A stretch of 64,000 nt of DNA from Macrotrachela quadricornifera (lineage: Eukaryota > Rotifera > Eurotatoria > Philodinida > Philodinidae): the NCBI GenBank assembly GCA_022393335.1, contig JAJEKB010020906.1, forward strand, positions 113,012 to 177,011, written 5' to 3'. The notes beneath the pieces are model-generated. The model worked only from the letters and a program-made list of their open reading frames with translations. It was not told the DNA's origin and ran no database searches. Positions 21,408 to 34,100 of the stretch are shown here, in pieces; within the stretch, counting starts at the first letter, position 1, and each line of letters opens with the position of its first letter. Made by a program: the position numbers and the translations under genes.

Positions 21408-24400
21408 ATGAAAATCATCCGGCTGCTATTTGAAAAACTAATTAAACTTAATCTTTTTCGTGATGCCAAAAGCGTGCGTGAACAGAATAGTCAAGAAATA
21501 CGTCATCAAGTGCTCGCTACACGCGTGTATCTGCTTCTTTTTATTATAATCATCATTGGAGTTGCACTTTTTACCCGTTTAAATCCAAAAATCATTTCTG
21601 CAACGGTGTTAAAACCTTCAATTGAAACTTACGATCGTCTTTATGCTGCTTATTCGAATACGCTGTCGTGTCCATGCAACAGACCAACAGTCTCGTATGG
21701 TGACTTCATCACGGTGGAAAAAGTTCGACATCCGGTAGGCTTTCCAACGCCATTCAGAAAATTTTTTGATTCAAAAATGTAATAGGAAAGGTCTTTTGAA
21801 TATTTCTCTCCGAATTATTCGAATTAGGGGTGGGACTTTACCTTTACTTTACTAGTAACTACGTAACTACTTATTTACTTAGTTACTTATAAATAGTAAC
21901 TACATAGTTACGTAGTTACTTGTAACTACGTAACTACCATATTTATATAGTCGCTGTAGGACAATAACTATCACAGGATACCCTTGGGTCCTCATCTACT
22001 ATACTATGGGGATACCCTTCGGTCCACATATGGTATGTTATCGGAGTACCCTTGGGTCCTTAACTGCTATACTCTGAAGGTACCCTTAGGTCCTCATCTG
22101 CTATACTATAGGGGTACTCTTGGATCCTCAGATGCTATACTCTGAGGGCACCCTTAGGCCCTCATCTGCTATACTCTGAGGATACCCTTAGGTTCTTATC
22201 TACTATNNNNNNNNNNNNNNNNNNNNNNNNNNNNNNNNNNNNNNNNNNNNNNNNNNNNNNNNNNNNNNNNNNNNNNNNNNNNNNNNNNNNNNNNNNNNNN
22301 NNNNNNNNNNNNNNNNNNNNNNNNNNNNNNNNNNNNNNNNNNNNNNNNNNNNNNNNNNNNNNNNNNNNNNNNNNNNNNNNNNNNNNNNNNNNNNNNNNNN
22401 NNNNNNNNNNNNNNNNNNNNNNNNNNNNNNNNNNNNNNNNNNNNNNNNNNNNNNNNNNNNNNNNNNNNNNNNNNNNNNNNNNNNNNNNNNNNNNNNNNNN
22501 NNNNNNNNNNNNNNNNNNNNNNNNNNNNNNNNNNNNNNNNNNNNNNNNNNNNNNNNNNNNNNNNNNNNNNNNNNNNNNNNNNNNNNNNNNNNNNNNNNNN
22601 NNNNNNTTCCTGTGAATACACGGGTAGAACTGTTGAAGATTTTGCAGATATTTTTATTCTTTTTCTGAAGATTTTAGACCTCTTTACATGATTTTACAGA
22701 TCGCCAACACGATTTTTGAGATTCCGAAAAACACCTTTTTTTTTACACAGTGCGTATATATGGACCATATGGTTAAAAAAATGTTTCAACTATCATTTCC
22801 TATTGAACAGGTCTCAGTAGAGAATTGTTTAATATTTGACAGCAAGGAACTTACTATACCAAACCCATATAATATCAGCTTTCAACCTGGATCAACACTT
22901 TGGGACCTCCCCTTGTTAGCTGCGACGTGAAAAAACTTGATCGCAATAGAAGCCCATATCCAAACTTATAATTTTCAAAACACAATAAAAACCTAGTAGG
23001 CTTCTATTCTGTCTGGAAGATGGGTGGATTAAGTTAAATATACGCATTGCGTTTTAACTCCGATTGCTAAGATCTGTAATGTACGAGAGTTGCAAAGCCT
23101 CGGCTCACAACTTACACTCATTATTTTCTTCGAAAATATATGTGAGTTTCATAAAGCAGACACATGAAAAGTCCATTTTTCGCATGTTCGATTTTTTGGG
23201 TAGCTGTGAATGTGGATTTAGAAGAAAACTACTTTAAGGTTATTGGCTGTGTGAATATTGATTCTTAAATAGGTATGCACAAGTGACTTAATGTCATCCA
23301 AATGGATTGATTCATTGTTCAATTCAGATACAAGCCACTTAACTCCGCTCGACTTTCGTCTTACTGCTGCAGCACAATTTCGACTACTTAAAACAATGTG
23401 TTCATTATTGACAGGCGGAGTAGACTACTTCCTAGCAAGTACTCTTATCGCGATCTTAATAAACACTAAGGCTATTCCACGTCTCATTCTCAACTCTCAT
23501 TTGGACTCTTTCATTGTAAGGTTGAATACATCAATGCAAGGGTCTTTATTATCGAATCGTGGTCCTCAGTTCATCATGATGGTCATTATGCAATCTCGCA
23601 TCAACTCAGCTCTGAACACAAATACCTTTCATGTTAGCATACCTGGCTCCAACCAATACGAAATAATCAGGAACTTCTATCCTCTTCATGACAATTCTTC
23701 TTACAATAATGTGAGTTATTTTAATATTTGATCACACTATTAAAAGACTTGGACATCGAGAGAAGTGTATAAAGAAATTACCTACTAAACCCTATGAAGA
23801 CAAAACAGACAACTTAACAAATATTCAAGTATCTTTTAAGTTATGAGAATTGTTATTTTTGAAGATTTACTATTTACCATGTCATATAGTTATCTCTTAA
23901 AAAAAATCAGAATAAATCAAGATATATAGCAGTGTGATAAAGAGAACAGAAATACGCAGAAAATATATTAGAGTTCACGTCTTTTATTTGCATATATTTC
24001 CATGTCACTTTAATGTTACTTATTTGTCTCTCAAAGGCTATGTTGCAAGAAAAATGAAAACTTAGAAAAATTTAAAAGAAGGTTCACGAGAAGGTTATCC
24101 TTCATTAGGAGAGGGCTGGTGGCTCATTTCGTCCCAAATTCATTTTGTCCTTTACACTATATTCATTTACATTTTTTTTATCAAGAGTAGGATAAGTGAC
24201 AATTTCAATTAACACAGTCTGATATAATATGAACATCATTTTGAACACATAAAAAAAATTCAATGAGGGTTTAAGAATTGAATTTCACGTTAGCAGTGAT
24301 ACGTACCAAGCGGTCACTGGTAGAATTAAAATCATAAGTATTGACTATATGTTTTAGTTGTGCATCGAGAGTAGTATAGATTTTCTCTTTTAGTTTCGTC

Positions 24401-27400
24401 TCTTGACCAACTCGAATACGCTCGATATCCATCTCAAACTGGAACTATTTACATTTAATACATTTTGCTAATTTAGTTACTGAACAAGTATAAGCATTCT
24501 ATAGATGGACCCAATGTATGGGATGAAATGAACAGGAACAAAATAAATTTGAGACGAAGTGAATGAGACGAAATGATAGAGCACCGGTGATACATAAATT
24601 TCATCTAATCATTTATGAAAGAAGATAGGACTACAGTATGTCTACCAAACAGACATGGTGGGCAAAGAAAAGAGAAGAAGCACTGTATACCAAGCACACT
24701 AAAAACATATTGAATTAAGATGATATTAATCAGGTTTATATCGAACACCTCTAGGAAGGAAAGTAAAACTCAGTTTCAAAATCAATTCGGCCATTCGCGA
24801 AAACTGTTCAGTGATGATTAATTCATTGATCTATCAATTATACAATAAACTATCAATTTTTATATTGTCTTTCGAGTTGTAAAACTTCAAAATATAGAAT
24901 TAATTATATTCTCGAATTATTCACAAAATAATTCAATAATACTATAGTAATAGAATGAAATAATGCTAGATTCGATCTCTTGTGACGAAAAGTTTTATAA
25001 TCCAGGGATGAAATTTTTCAAAGAGAAATATATCAAAAGATGCTTTGTGAGCAGAACTACAACATATCAAAAATTCAGCCTGAAATCCTATACTTTGATA
25101 ATACAACCATCGATAGCACTAAAATTTACCGCAGCAACTGTGTCCTTATTTTTTCAAATTTGATCTATTTCTCATATAAAAGTGTCATCCAAATATTAAC
25201 ATAACAGGTTTGTTTTGTAGAGAAAAAAAATTCTCTATCGTTTGAGACATTCCATGCCCCTAAATGATTAAACAATAGAGGGAAAAATTGCAAAGCACGA
25301 GCAGAATTGAAAAAGTCTAATCCTTCAAGCATGACCCAAAACTTGAAGGAAATAGGGTCCCCGCTATTTTCTTATAGATGTATCAGAATGAAATAATATT
25401 TGGTCTTTCTTAGTAACGTTTTATCGGCTTTCAAATGAAACAATCTAAATCAAAATGTAAAATTTTGCCACAGCTGACCTCTCCTAATGAAAGATAATCA
25501 TTTCGTGGACCTTTTCTTAAATTTTCCTGCAACAACTATATATCGGCTTGTCCATTTAACGCAATATTTCGCTGATCAAGTCTTAAAAACACTTTTCTCG
25601 AGTTGGACAGATCTGAATGAGTTAATAGATGCAGTTTTTTATGTTAATTACAAATCTGATATTTATTTTGTGTAAAAATCAGATTTTGAGATCGAAAACC
25701 ACATTTTGGATTTTTCAACTAACAAAATTTTTGCACAAATACCAAGAGGAATACCATTCGATGCAGGATTAAATGTCCCTATAAAATGATCTATTTAGTT
25801 TCAACTTTTGTAGCTTAGAATAAATTAGAGGATCATACACAATTTTCAATTTCCTGCTCGGTTTATGAGACCTCAAATTGGTCTATCAATCTCAATTTTG
25901 CACAGAGAATTATCGACATGGAGAACAATAACACTTGAAGTGCTCAAATTATTTTGAGCACATTAAGTGCCTCAAAATTGACCAACAAAAAATTCTGTAA
26001 CAGCGTTACGTTTGTTTTTTTTCATTTTTATCTAAAGAAAAATGCTTTAAAATCTTTTTTACTGACTGAAAGTCTATTAAATGCTTCATAACACTGACTC
26101 ATGAAGCAATACATTTAAATGAATGGTTTCGCAGGAAATTCGAGTTTTATCGACAGTACTGGAAACGAGGGTTTCTTATATAACAGCTTTACGCCATGAT
26201 AAGACCGTTCTAGATGCTTGAAACTTCAGCCAAATAAAGTCGTTCTTCTAGCACAATTGAATTTTGATAAGCTGCGTCAAATGACGTTTGAACGAATTTC
26301 TTACCTCTTGAACTTTTTGAGATAATTGAAGAAGACTGTGTCAGAAACGTAACAGCGTTATGTTTGGACAAGGCGATATGATCAAACCTGCACTCCTATA
26401 TATACACTCGAAAAAAAGTATTTGCAGTCAATATTTTGAGTATATCGTTACTATACAAATATATTTTTAAAAGTACAATACCATATTCGAAAAGACCATG
26501 AAATTTTCTATTATTCTGTATATATACCCCTGGAAAGCAAAAGCTGGATTCGGCATTTGAGCACTTTTGATACCATAAATGAATGTTTTGAGAAAAAATG
26601 AATATACCATTAGATAGCGCGTAAAATTCTATAAGAACTATGTATTTGGATTTTATCGTGCCTTCATATATTGAAAAATAAATCGATTGAAATGAAGATG
26701 CCCTCAACATCAGATTCTCAAACGCCTATAGTTTTCACCATCACTAATCCCCTCGACTTTTTGCTCTCACAACTGTATAAGTTGATAGAGAATTTCAAGC
26801 TCTATCAGAATCTATAATTTCCTTTCTTAAAAACTTTTTCCAGCATTGGCTGAATTTTGACAAAAAGCAGGTTTTTGGTTCTTGTCAAGTACCATACGGT
26901 CACTGAGCAGTTGAATTTTCTTAAATTGATTGATGTTAGAAAATAAGTTAATATGCAGGATTTCACAGAATTTCAACGGCTATCAGAATATCTACTTACT
27001 TTCTTAAAAGATCATTGCTTAAAAAATAATCTATTTGAAATACTAATTGGAACATCGATAAAAAAAACAGACGTTTTGAAATCTGATGTTGAGGTTATCT
27101 TTATCTCAATCGATGTATTTGTCAATACATGAAGGTAAGATAAAATTTAAATACACAGTTTTGTATAGAATTTCACGTGCTATCAAATGGAATATTCATT
27201 TTTAAAAAAACATTCATTTATAGTATCAAAAGAGCTTAAATACCGAACTAAGGATTTAACAATACTAATACAGTGGTGGGGTACTGGTATTGTTACATCA
27301 CTGTAGCGAACCCAGCTTTTACTTTTCAGGGCTATTTTATCACCAATCTTACCAGATACAGTTTTTAAATATTACTTTGTAGGACACAGTGAACTCTACC

Positions 27401-28142
27401 TTCGTCATTTGTGATCCACTAAATACCGCAACATACAAAGCAGGTATTTATGACTGGAGCGCCGAGATGAGGCCTTATTTTCAAATGATGAATCCTTCTC
27501 CACCGGCTCTTTTCATCATACCTGGAATGAAAGTGGGATGCATGCCATATGATGCAATAAGCAGCAGTACTCTCGAGTGTTTCTTCTCGTCCACATGCAT
27601 CAATGCTACTGTGCCATGGATCTCAAATTTACCTGCCACAGATTGGCCCAAACCATTGGATAGCTCAAAATTCATTAATTTCTTTCCGAATACATCAATT
27701 ACATCGCTCATCGATCAACAAATGATTGATCATTGGAACTATACAATTAGTTATAATGCGTATTACAAGATTTGTGCACCTCCTCAGTGTACGTACACAT
27801 TTATTGGTCATAATAATCTTCTATATATAATTACTCTGCTTATTGGCTTGTTTGGCGGTCTTAACGTAGGTCTTCGTATCATGGCTCCGCTTATTATTAG
27901 AGTCGGTTATTATGTTCATACTCGATTTAAAAAAAGAAAACGGCCAAAAATTTGTCGTAGTAAAGTACAACAAGGTAGATATGTTTTGAAAATTATTCCA
28001 TTTAGTTTTGTATGATATTTTTTCTTTATACTACTCGTCTGTTCAGCATGGGAAAGTACATTTACTACTGATCCTGCCAACTTATCTGCTTCAACCATGA
28101 CACTTGAGAGAACATCCAACAAAATCAAAGTTTTCAATCAAG
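21408..28142 (+). CDS. Unit A of the two-TM protein (exons 1-4)
   Basis: Exon 1 gives residues 1-109: a basic amphipathic N-terminus, TM1 at about 39-56 and the PSIETYDRLYAAYSNTLSCPC motif. Exon 2 (23273-23710) starts VCTSDLMSSKW and is ectodomain. Exon 3 (27383-27974) carries IPGMKVGCMPYDAISSSTLE, CFFSSTCI, CAPPQCTYTF and TM2 (about residues 402-427). Exon 4 (28047-28142) is a 32-codon polar linker after a 72-bp intron. In unit A the second CxC pair seen in units B and C (CAC, CNC) is reduced to a single Cys (FVICDP). Intron 1 contains the assembly gap, so an exon hidden there cannot be excluded, although the frame joins without one. Confidence 0.65.
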
Positions 28143-31100
28143 GTATGTCTTTCTACTATCGATAAATTGTAATTTATTTCGTTTTCTTAGGTTGGCGCAT
28201 TACAATGGTTCAATTTTTAACTAAAATTAAAAATTTTATTCTTGCATTTAATTTATTTGAGGTACGTTTGTATAATCTATCAGACTATTATCAAATAATA
28301 TTCTAACGCTTTTTGACATTTTTTTTTACTATTAAGTTTCATTGTAAAGTTGATGATCATATTTGAGCTTAGTTGCCTAGTGGAACTAAATTTTAGACGC
28401 GAAATTAACATGTAATTATGTCTCTTAGACATCGAACCATAGATATTGTTCATTTCAAATATTCAACTTTCTTCAGCATGTTAAATTTTTATTCTCGTAA
28501 ACTACTACACAGTAAACACTAAATCCAGTAGATTCATTTCTAATCAATAGTGGATCTATGATATTATTGATGGGGTTTTGGAAAGACAAATGAGAAGACG
28601 ATCATAGTCAAAAAGGTGTTACCGCAATTCCTACAGGATTAAAATGAGAAACACGATATGCCTATCGCTAGTATTTTTCAAAAAATCATCTTTTTATGTT
28701 TACCGGAATATACTTCGACATTCTTCGTTACTTTAGAGTATAGAGCTTCAAGAAGGAAATACTCGAGATATATTTTAACTAGACTTGAATTATACATCAC
28801 CTCGCATAGTATCATAAAGCTATCTATTACAATATGAGTCCATCTCTAGACCTCGCTTTTCATGCCCTATGATTATTTTGAGAACCTATCTGTCACACTC
28901 TGTGATAGTTAACTAATTAACTAACAACGAAGCAACTAATTAATCAGACACTAAATATTTTAATTAATTACTACAGATGTCGGTCATGGACTGTGATGAG
29001 TAATTAATTAATTAGATAATGAAGGAAGGTTTCTAAGTGTTGAATCTCAGTTTTGAATCGGACATGTACCAGTTTGTAAAGCTCGACGAGCTGATTCTCG
29101 TGGTATGTTTCGTTTTTCCCACCCACGCTTCATTTGAGAAAATCGAAGCAAGTTTACTAACGAATTTCTTTCCTATGGATGTGCTTCAAGATGGTTGTCG
29201 TAAACTTAGGGCTTCAAATGTTTTAGAAGTTTGAATTTTTGTATTAAAACATAGACAGCCTAGTACCTGATAGTCTATGTTTGCATTGTTTTCGAAACAT
29301 AGAACAATGTTGTGGTCTCGTCAAAGCGATTTTGACATCACCCTGAATCGTTCGCAGACAAAAAAATTACCTTTTTCTGTTAGCTCATTCGTCTTTGTTT
29401 TTTTGTGATTATGTCCTTATTCATATATACATGGATAGAGCAAAGGGTAAACTATATATATATATATATACCCCTGGAAAGCAAAAGTTTGACTTTGTAT
29501 TTTCACTATTTTGTTACCATAACAGGCTGTTTTTTGAAAAAGACTGACTTATTTTGAGAGTCCGTTAAAACCTCTATCATGCTATATACTCGAGTTATAT
29601 TTCGAGCACAGGAAATATGTCAAGAAATTTGATTTAATCAACAAAACTTCATGTTCCTATTCCCAAACTTTTGTTTTACTGACACGCTAAAAATTAGTTT
29701 TGGCAATTTTTCATCAAAATAAAATGATCTTTTCGAAAAGCAAAATAGATGTTTTGATAGAGCATGAAATTCTCTATCATCTAGTATATTTATTTATATT
29801 CTTGGATTTGTTCGTCAAGAAATATTTTAAGAACAATACCATAGCGTCAATTGACAATTTTAGAAGCATTCTATATCCCTAATTTTTCACATGACGGCGA
29901 ACATAAAAGCAAATTATCGCAATTCTAATAATGTTATTCTAAAACAGCGTGACATTTTCGACAGTGCTGTGCATTTTTGTTTCTTTGCGTTTATCTGTGG
30001 CATACAAAATCAAGATAACATTAATAGCATCGCTACCACAAACTCTGAAATGTATGATCAAGTGTAGCATCACCATTTTGTCTATTCTGCGATATTTATT
30101 CACACACGAATGATTTTATGGAAACATTATCATATATTTTGATAGTCCGTCATTTTCTGAATAACTTCACAATTGTGAAATGAAAATCGAGACACTTAGT
30201 GAAATATACAAGCTGATGAAGATTATTATGAAGAAGTGTGGTTGTCTCACTGGCTTTAATTGACATTCTATAAATGAGGTGTAGGACATAAAAAATACAT
30301 AGAGAGGTAGAACATTTTATGCTCTATCAGAATATGTCATTATATTAAGAAAAAACTGAAATCTGATCAAGGTAAACTTCGAGAAGAAAGTTAAAAAACA
30401 GAAAGAAAAATCGTGCATTTCCAAAATTGTCAGTTGACACTATGGTATTGCTCTCAAAATATTTCTTGACGAACAAATCCAAAAATATAGGTAAATGAAA
30501 AATTGCCAAAATTAATTTTTTAGAGTGTCAGCAAAACAAGAGTTTGGTAATGGGAACATGAAGCTTTGTTGATTGAACCGAATTTCTTAACATATTTCCT
30601 GAGCTCAAAATATAACTCGAGTATATAGGATGATAGAGAATTTAACGGGCTCTTAAAATAAGTCAGTCTTTTTCAAAAAACAGCCTATTATGGTAACAAA
30701 ATAGTGAAAATACAGAGCACAAATTTTGCTTTTCACAGATATATATCCTATTCAACACTGAGACTCACAACTGGAGAACCTTCCCTCGTAAGATGTCTGT
30801 TACGATCTGTGACAGTCTTCGCTACTGTCTCGATCACAGTTTCGGATGCCATCGATCACGGTCTATGATGATGTTGGCCATAGTCTGGGTGAAGGAAGTC
30901 CAAATTTCTACCCCTCAACACTTTAACGGTTTCTTTTAGAAGGTTTTTCACACAAAAAACTAAAGGTGATTGCCTCCAACGCACTTCCTAAATCCACCAC
31001 TGTTTCTATTCTATAATCCCGAATTTTTTGCAACATACAAATGAAAGTATATTATGTTTTATGATAAGATAAATCAAAATTTCAAAACTGTTGTCGGTGA

Positions 31101-34100
31101 TCAGAATTATTCAGGTTCTACTTTACAAACTGAGATCACTGTATAATCAAAATAAATTTTTCATTTGATTTCTATCAAAACTATTTTCTAACAAAGATCT
31201 GTCATACCTCTTCAAAATAAATTGATGAATATAATATACGTAAACTAAATAAAATTTCATTTTTTAAGGAAGATTTGGATGATGCACAACTGGGATGTTA
31301 TGCTACACGCATTTATACTGTTTTACTGGCAACATGTATTACAATACTTGCATTCTATTCATCACTAACAGTTCGTACACAATCCGTCACAATACCAAAT
31401 CCATCTCTTTCAACGTTTGAAACACTTCACAACATTTATTCACAAACACTCAGCTGTCCTTGTTCAGAAATAGCTGTTTCTCATAACAATATGTTTACTT
31501 TTTCTGATCCAATTTATCATCAGGTAAACTTATCATACTCAAAGTTCATATTGACTCTTTCCAGATGGACATTAGAAGTCAAAAAAGAAAACATTTTTTT
31601 CTTACATCTTTGTTGTTGCTCCATCTCAAAAGTAGAAAAGGTGTACTGATCGAAAGCATGAAGTTGTTGTGTACTGACTGGCGTAATGTTTCTATTTGAA
31701 GACATCCATCCACCACAGGACAAAGTTATGCTAAATACATTTTTTGTGTTCGGTTATCGAAGTACAATACTTCGTGTCTTTCCATTTAATTACATAACCA
31801 ATATAAGAAAACAAATGATTAACGCAATCCCTGTGAGATTAAAATTTGAAATACAATACGTTTACTGTTACCATTCCCCTAAAAAGTCGTCTTTTTACGT
31901 ATATCGCGGTATACGTCAGCATTATTTCCTACTTTAGAGCATAGAATTTCAAAAAGAAAATACTCTATGAATATTTTAACTAGACTTGAGTTATACATGA
32001 CCTCTGATAGTAGCTCGAAGTCGTCTCCCATCCATATTCGACGGTGTCTGGACCACATTTCTTACGTCTCATAATGGTTTTGAAAGTCTGTCTGTGATCA
32101 ATAATTAATCAAATGCCAATTAATTAGTTGAGATATTTGTCATCGCCAGTGATGATCAATTAATTAACTGGAGAGTTTTTGAATTAATCAATAAGGCAAC
32201 TACAGCGTCGTTTACGATCTTTGATACTGTGTTGGTTTATGTTTTATGACCATTTGGAATGACTTTTGATCTGTATCGGACACAGTATGTGGAAGAAGGG
32301 GGTAGTTGGTTCAAATTTCTACTACTACATATTGCAAAACTGTCTTTTAGATCGTGTTTTATAAAGAACTTATGAACAGGTGTGACTACAGCAGTAAGTC
32401 GGAAGTGCATAATATTACTGGTGAGTTATAATGATAGTGCTAGGAAAAAAGGGGTCATTGGAAGAAAATTTCGATTACCCTGACTTCTACATAATCACAG
32501 CTAGGAGAAATATACAGTTTTTCCTTTAGACCTCAGGAACCTTCATCAAATTTTGTAATTGTGGCCTGAGTATAGTTTCCGGTAAATGCCGACATGAGTG
32601 AATGAAGTAAAAGCGAACACATACGTTCATCCTCACAATGGGAAAAAGAATATTGCTTTCTGTCGAATAGTAATTCATGTATTACCACGAAGATATTATC
32701 ACAGAGTATATTGTTTTGACAGGTACAGACGCGTGGAAGTTTAAAAATTTTTGTCCTTTTCAGGCAGAATGTTTTGCAAATTAAAATACTCCTACTTTTT
32801 TTTGTCTAAAATTACTCAATAATGCTACTTAACAATGCGATATTCAGTAGTTCTTTGAAGAAAAGTTAATCATTAATTGGCTTCCGTATTGAATGTTCGA
32901 ATGTATAAGAAAAAGACTTGTGATTCGGTGCACGTTTAAAGCATTGTGAGTGGAATCCGCCAGTTTTCTTTGTAAATATTTTTCCTTCGATAAGCAGATG
33001 TATAACAAATCCAATTTAGTTTGTTGAGATGGAGATGATTATCTGACTCTCGTTCACGTGAGCTAAAGGTGTCTGGCAGCTCTTCGATTCTAGTCTCATG
33101 AATCCAGAGTTGGAGCGATCAGACATCTGATGCCGGATCGGTCTCTGACGAATGTCGAACTCAAACGTGACCCTTCTCTATTACATATGTTTATCTAGTT
33201 TCTAGTAAAAAAACAAATGTTGATTGTTGTCTGATTAGTTCTTTTCGAATCAATAAAAAGTTGAATGAGCTTCGATCTGTGTTGTGCAGTAAGCGTACAC
33301 AATCATAGTTGTTGAAAGAAAGCTAGTAGGAATAATCGTCTGACAGTCTTCGTTGTCATCATGAAACTGAATAATGTTTCAGTTGAGAAGTCGTCGCCGG
33401 AGTTGGTCATATCCTGGTTCTAGTCCTACTTTTCGATCTCTGTTGAAGATTTAAACCGTATTCACTATATAGAGGTTTTACTGTATCTTGAAATCCAAGT
33501 ACCTGCATTCTGACAATGAGATCGTTAACTTGACCGAATATGCTCAATATTCTTGAGTCACAGTATACAATCATGTAGTGTAAGTAATTGTTAGTATTCG
33601 TCGGTGGTAGATTTAGGAAAGAAGAGCGCTGAGGATGATCATCCCTATTCGAAAATTTTTTCTCTCTCTTTCTCTCAGTAGAAAATGTCCAATAATGAGC
33701 CGATTCTACCTTCAATAGACTTCAAAATAAGTTTTCTGACCATGATTAGACATGTTCGGCACCAAGTTTTTTTAATTTTGATCGCGATCTCAGTGAACTT
33801 TCTTTTTTTGATTCAGATTTCGATTCCAAGAAACTTTTTTTTAATCTCAGTTCCGGCTCTGGTGATTTTACTATGGAGAGCTCAGCTCAGTCTTGGTTCT
33901 AATTTAGAAAAAGCTAATTCAGAATTTATTCGTTTTACATCTAAAATAATTCTTCAATGCGCATTTTGAAGTCTACTTTGTCGACGATAAGCACTTCTGG
34001 GGTCATTCTGTTGAGTTATATTTTGATTAAATCCCAATTGCCTTTTTTTTTTGTTTCGATCCTGCAAATGTCTAACCATGATACCTCATTACTCTTGATA

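Noticed and set aside
22196..22621. A 141-residue frame across the gap
   Set aside because: It consists almost wholly of unknown residues from the 400 N.
22688..22930. Extra exon in intron 1 of the three-unit gene
   Set aside because: No resemblance to the other units, and exons 1 and 2 already join in phase at the conserved HP|VCTSD position.
33407..33969. Overlapping + and - frames near 33.5-34.0 kb
   Set aside because: Low complexity, mutually overlapping, within a well-bounded intron; regarded as chance.
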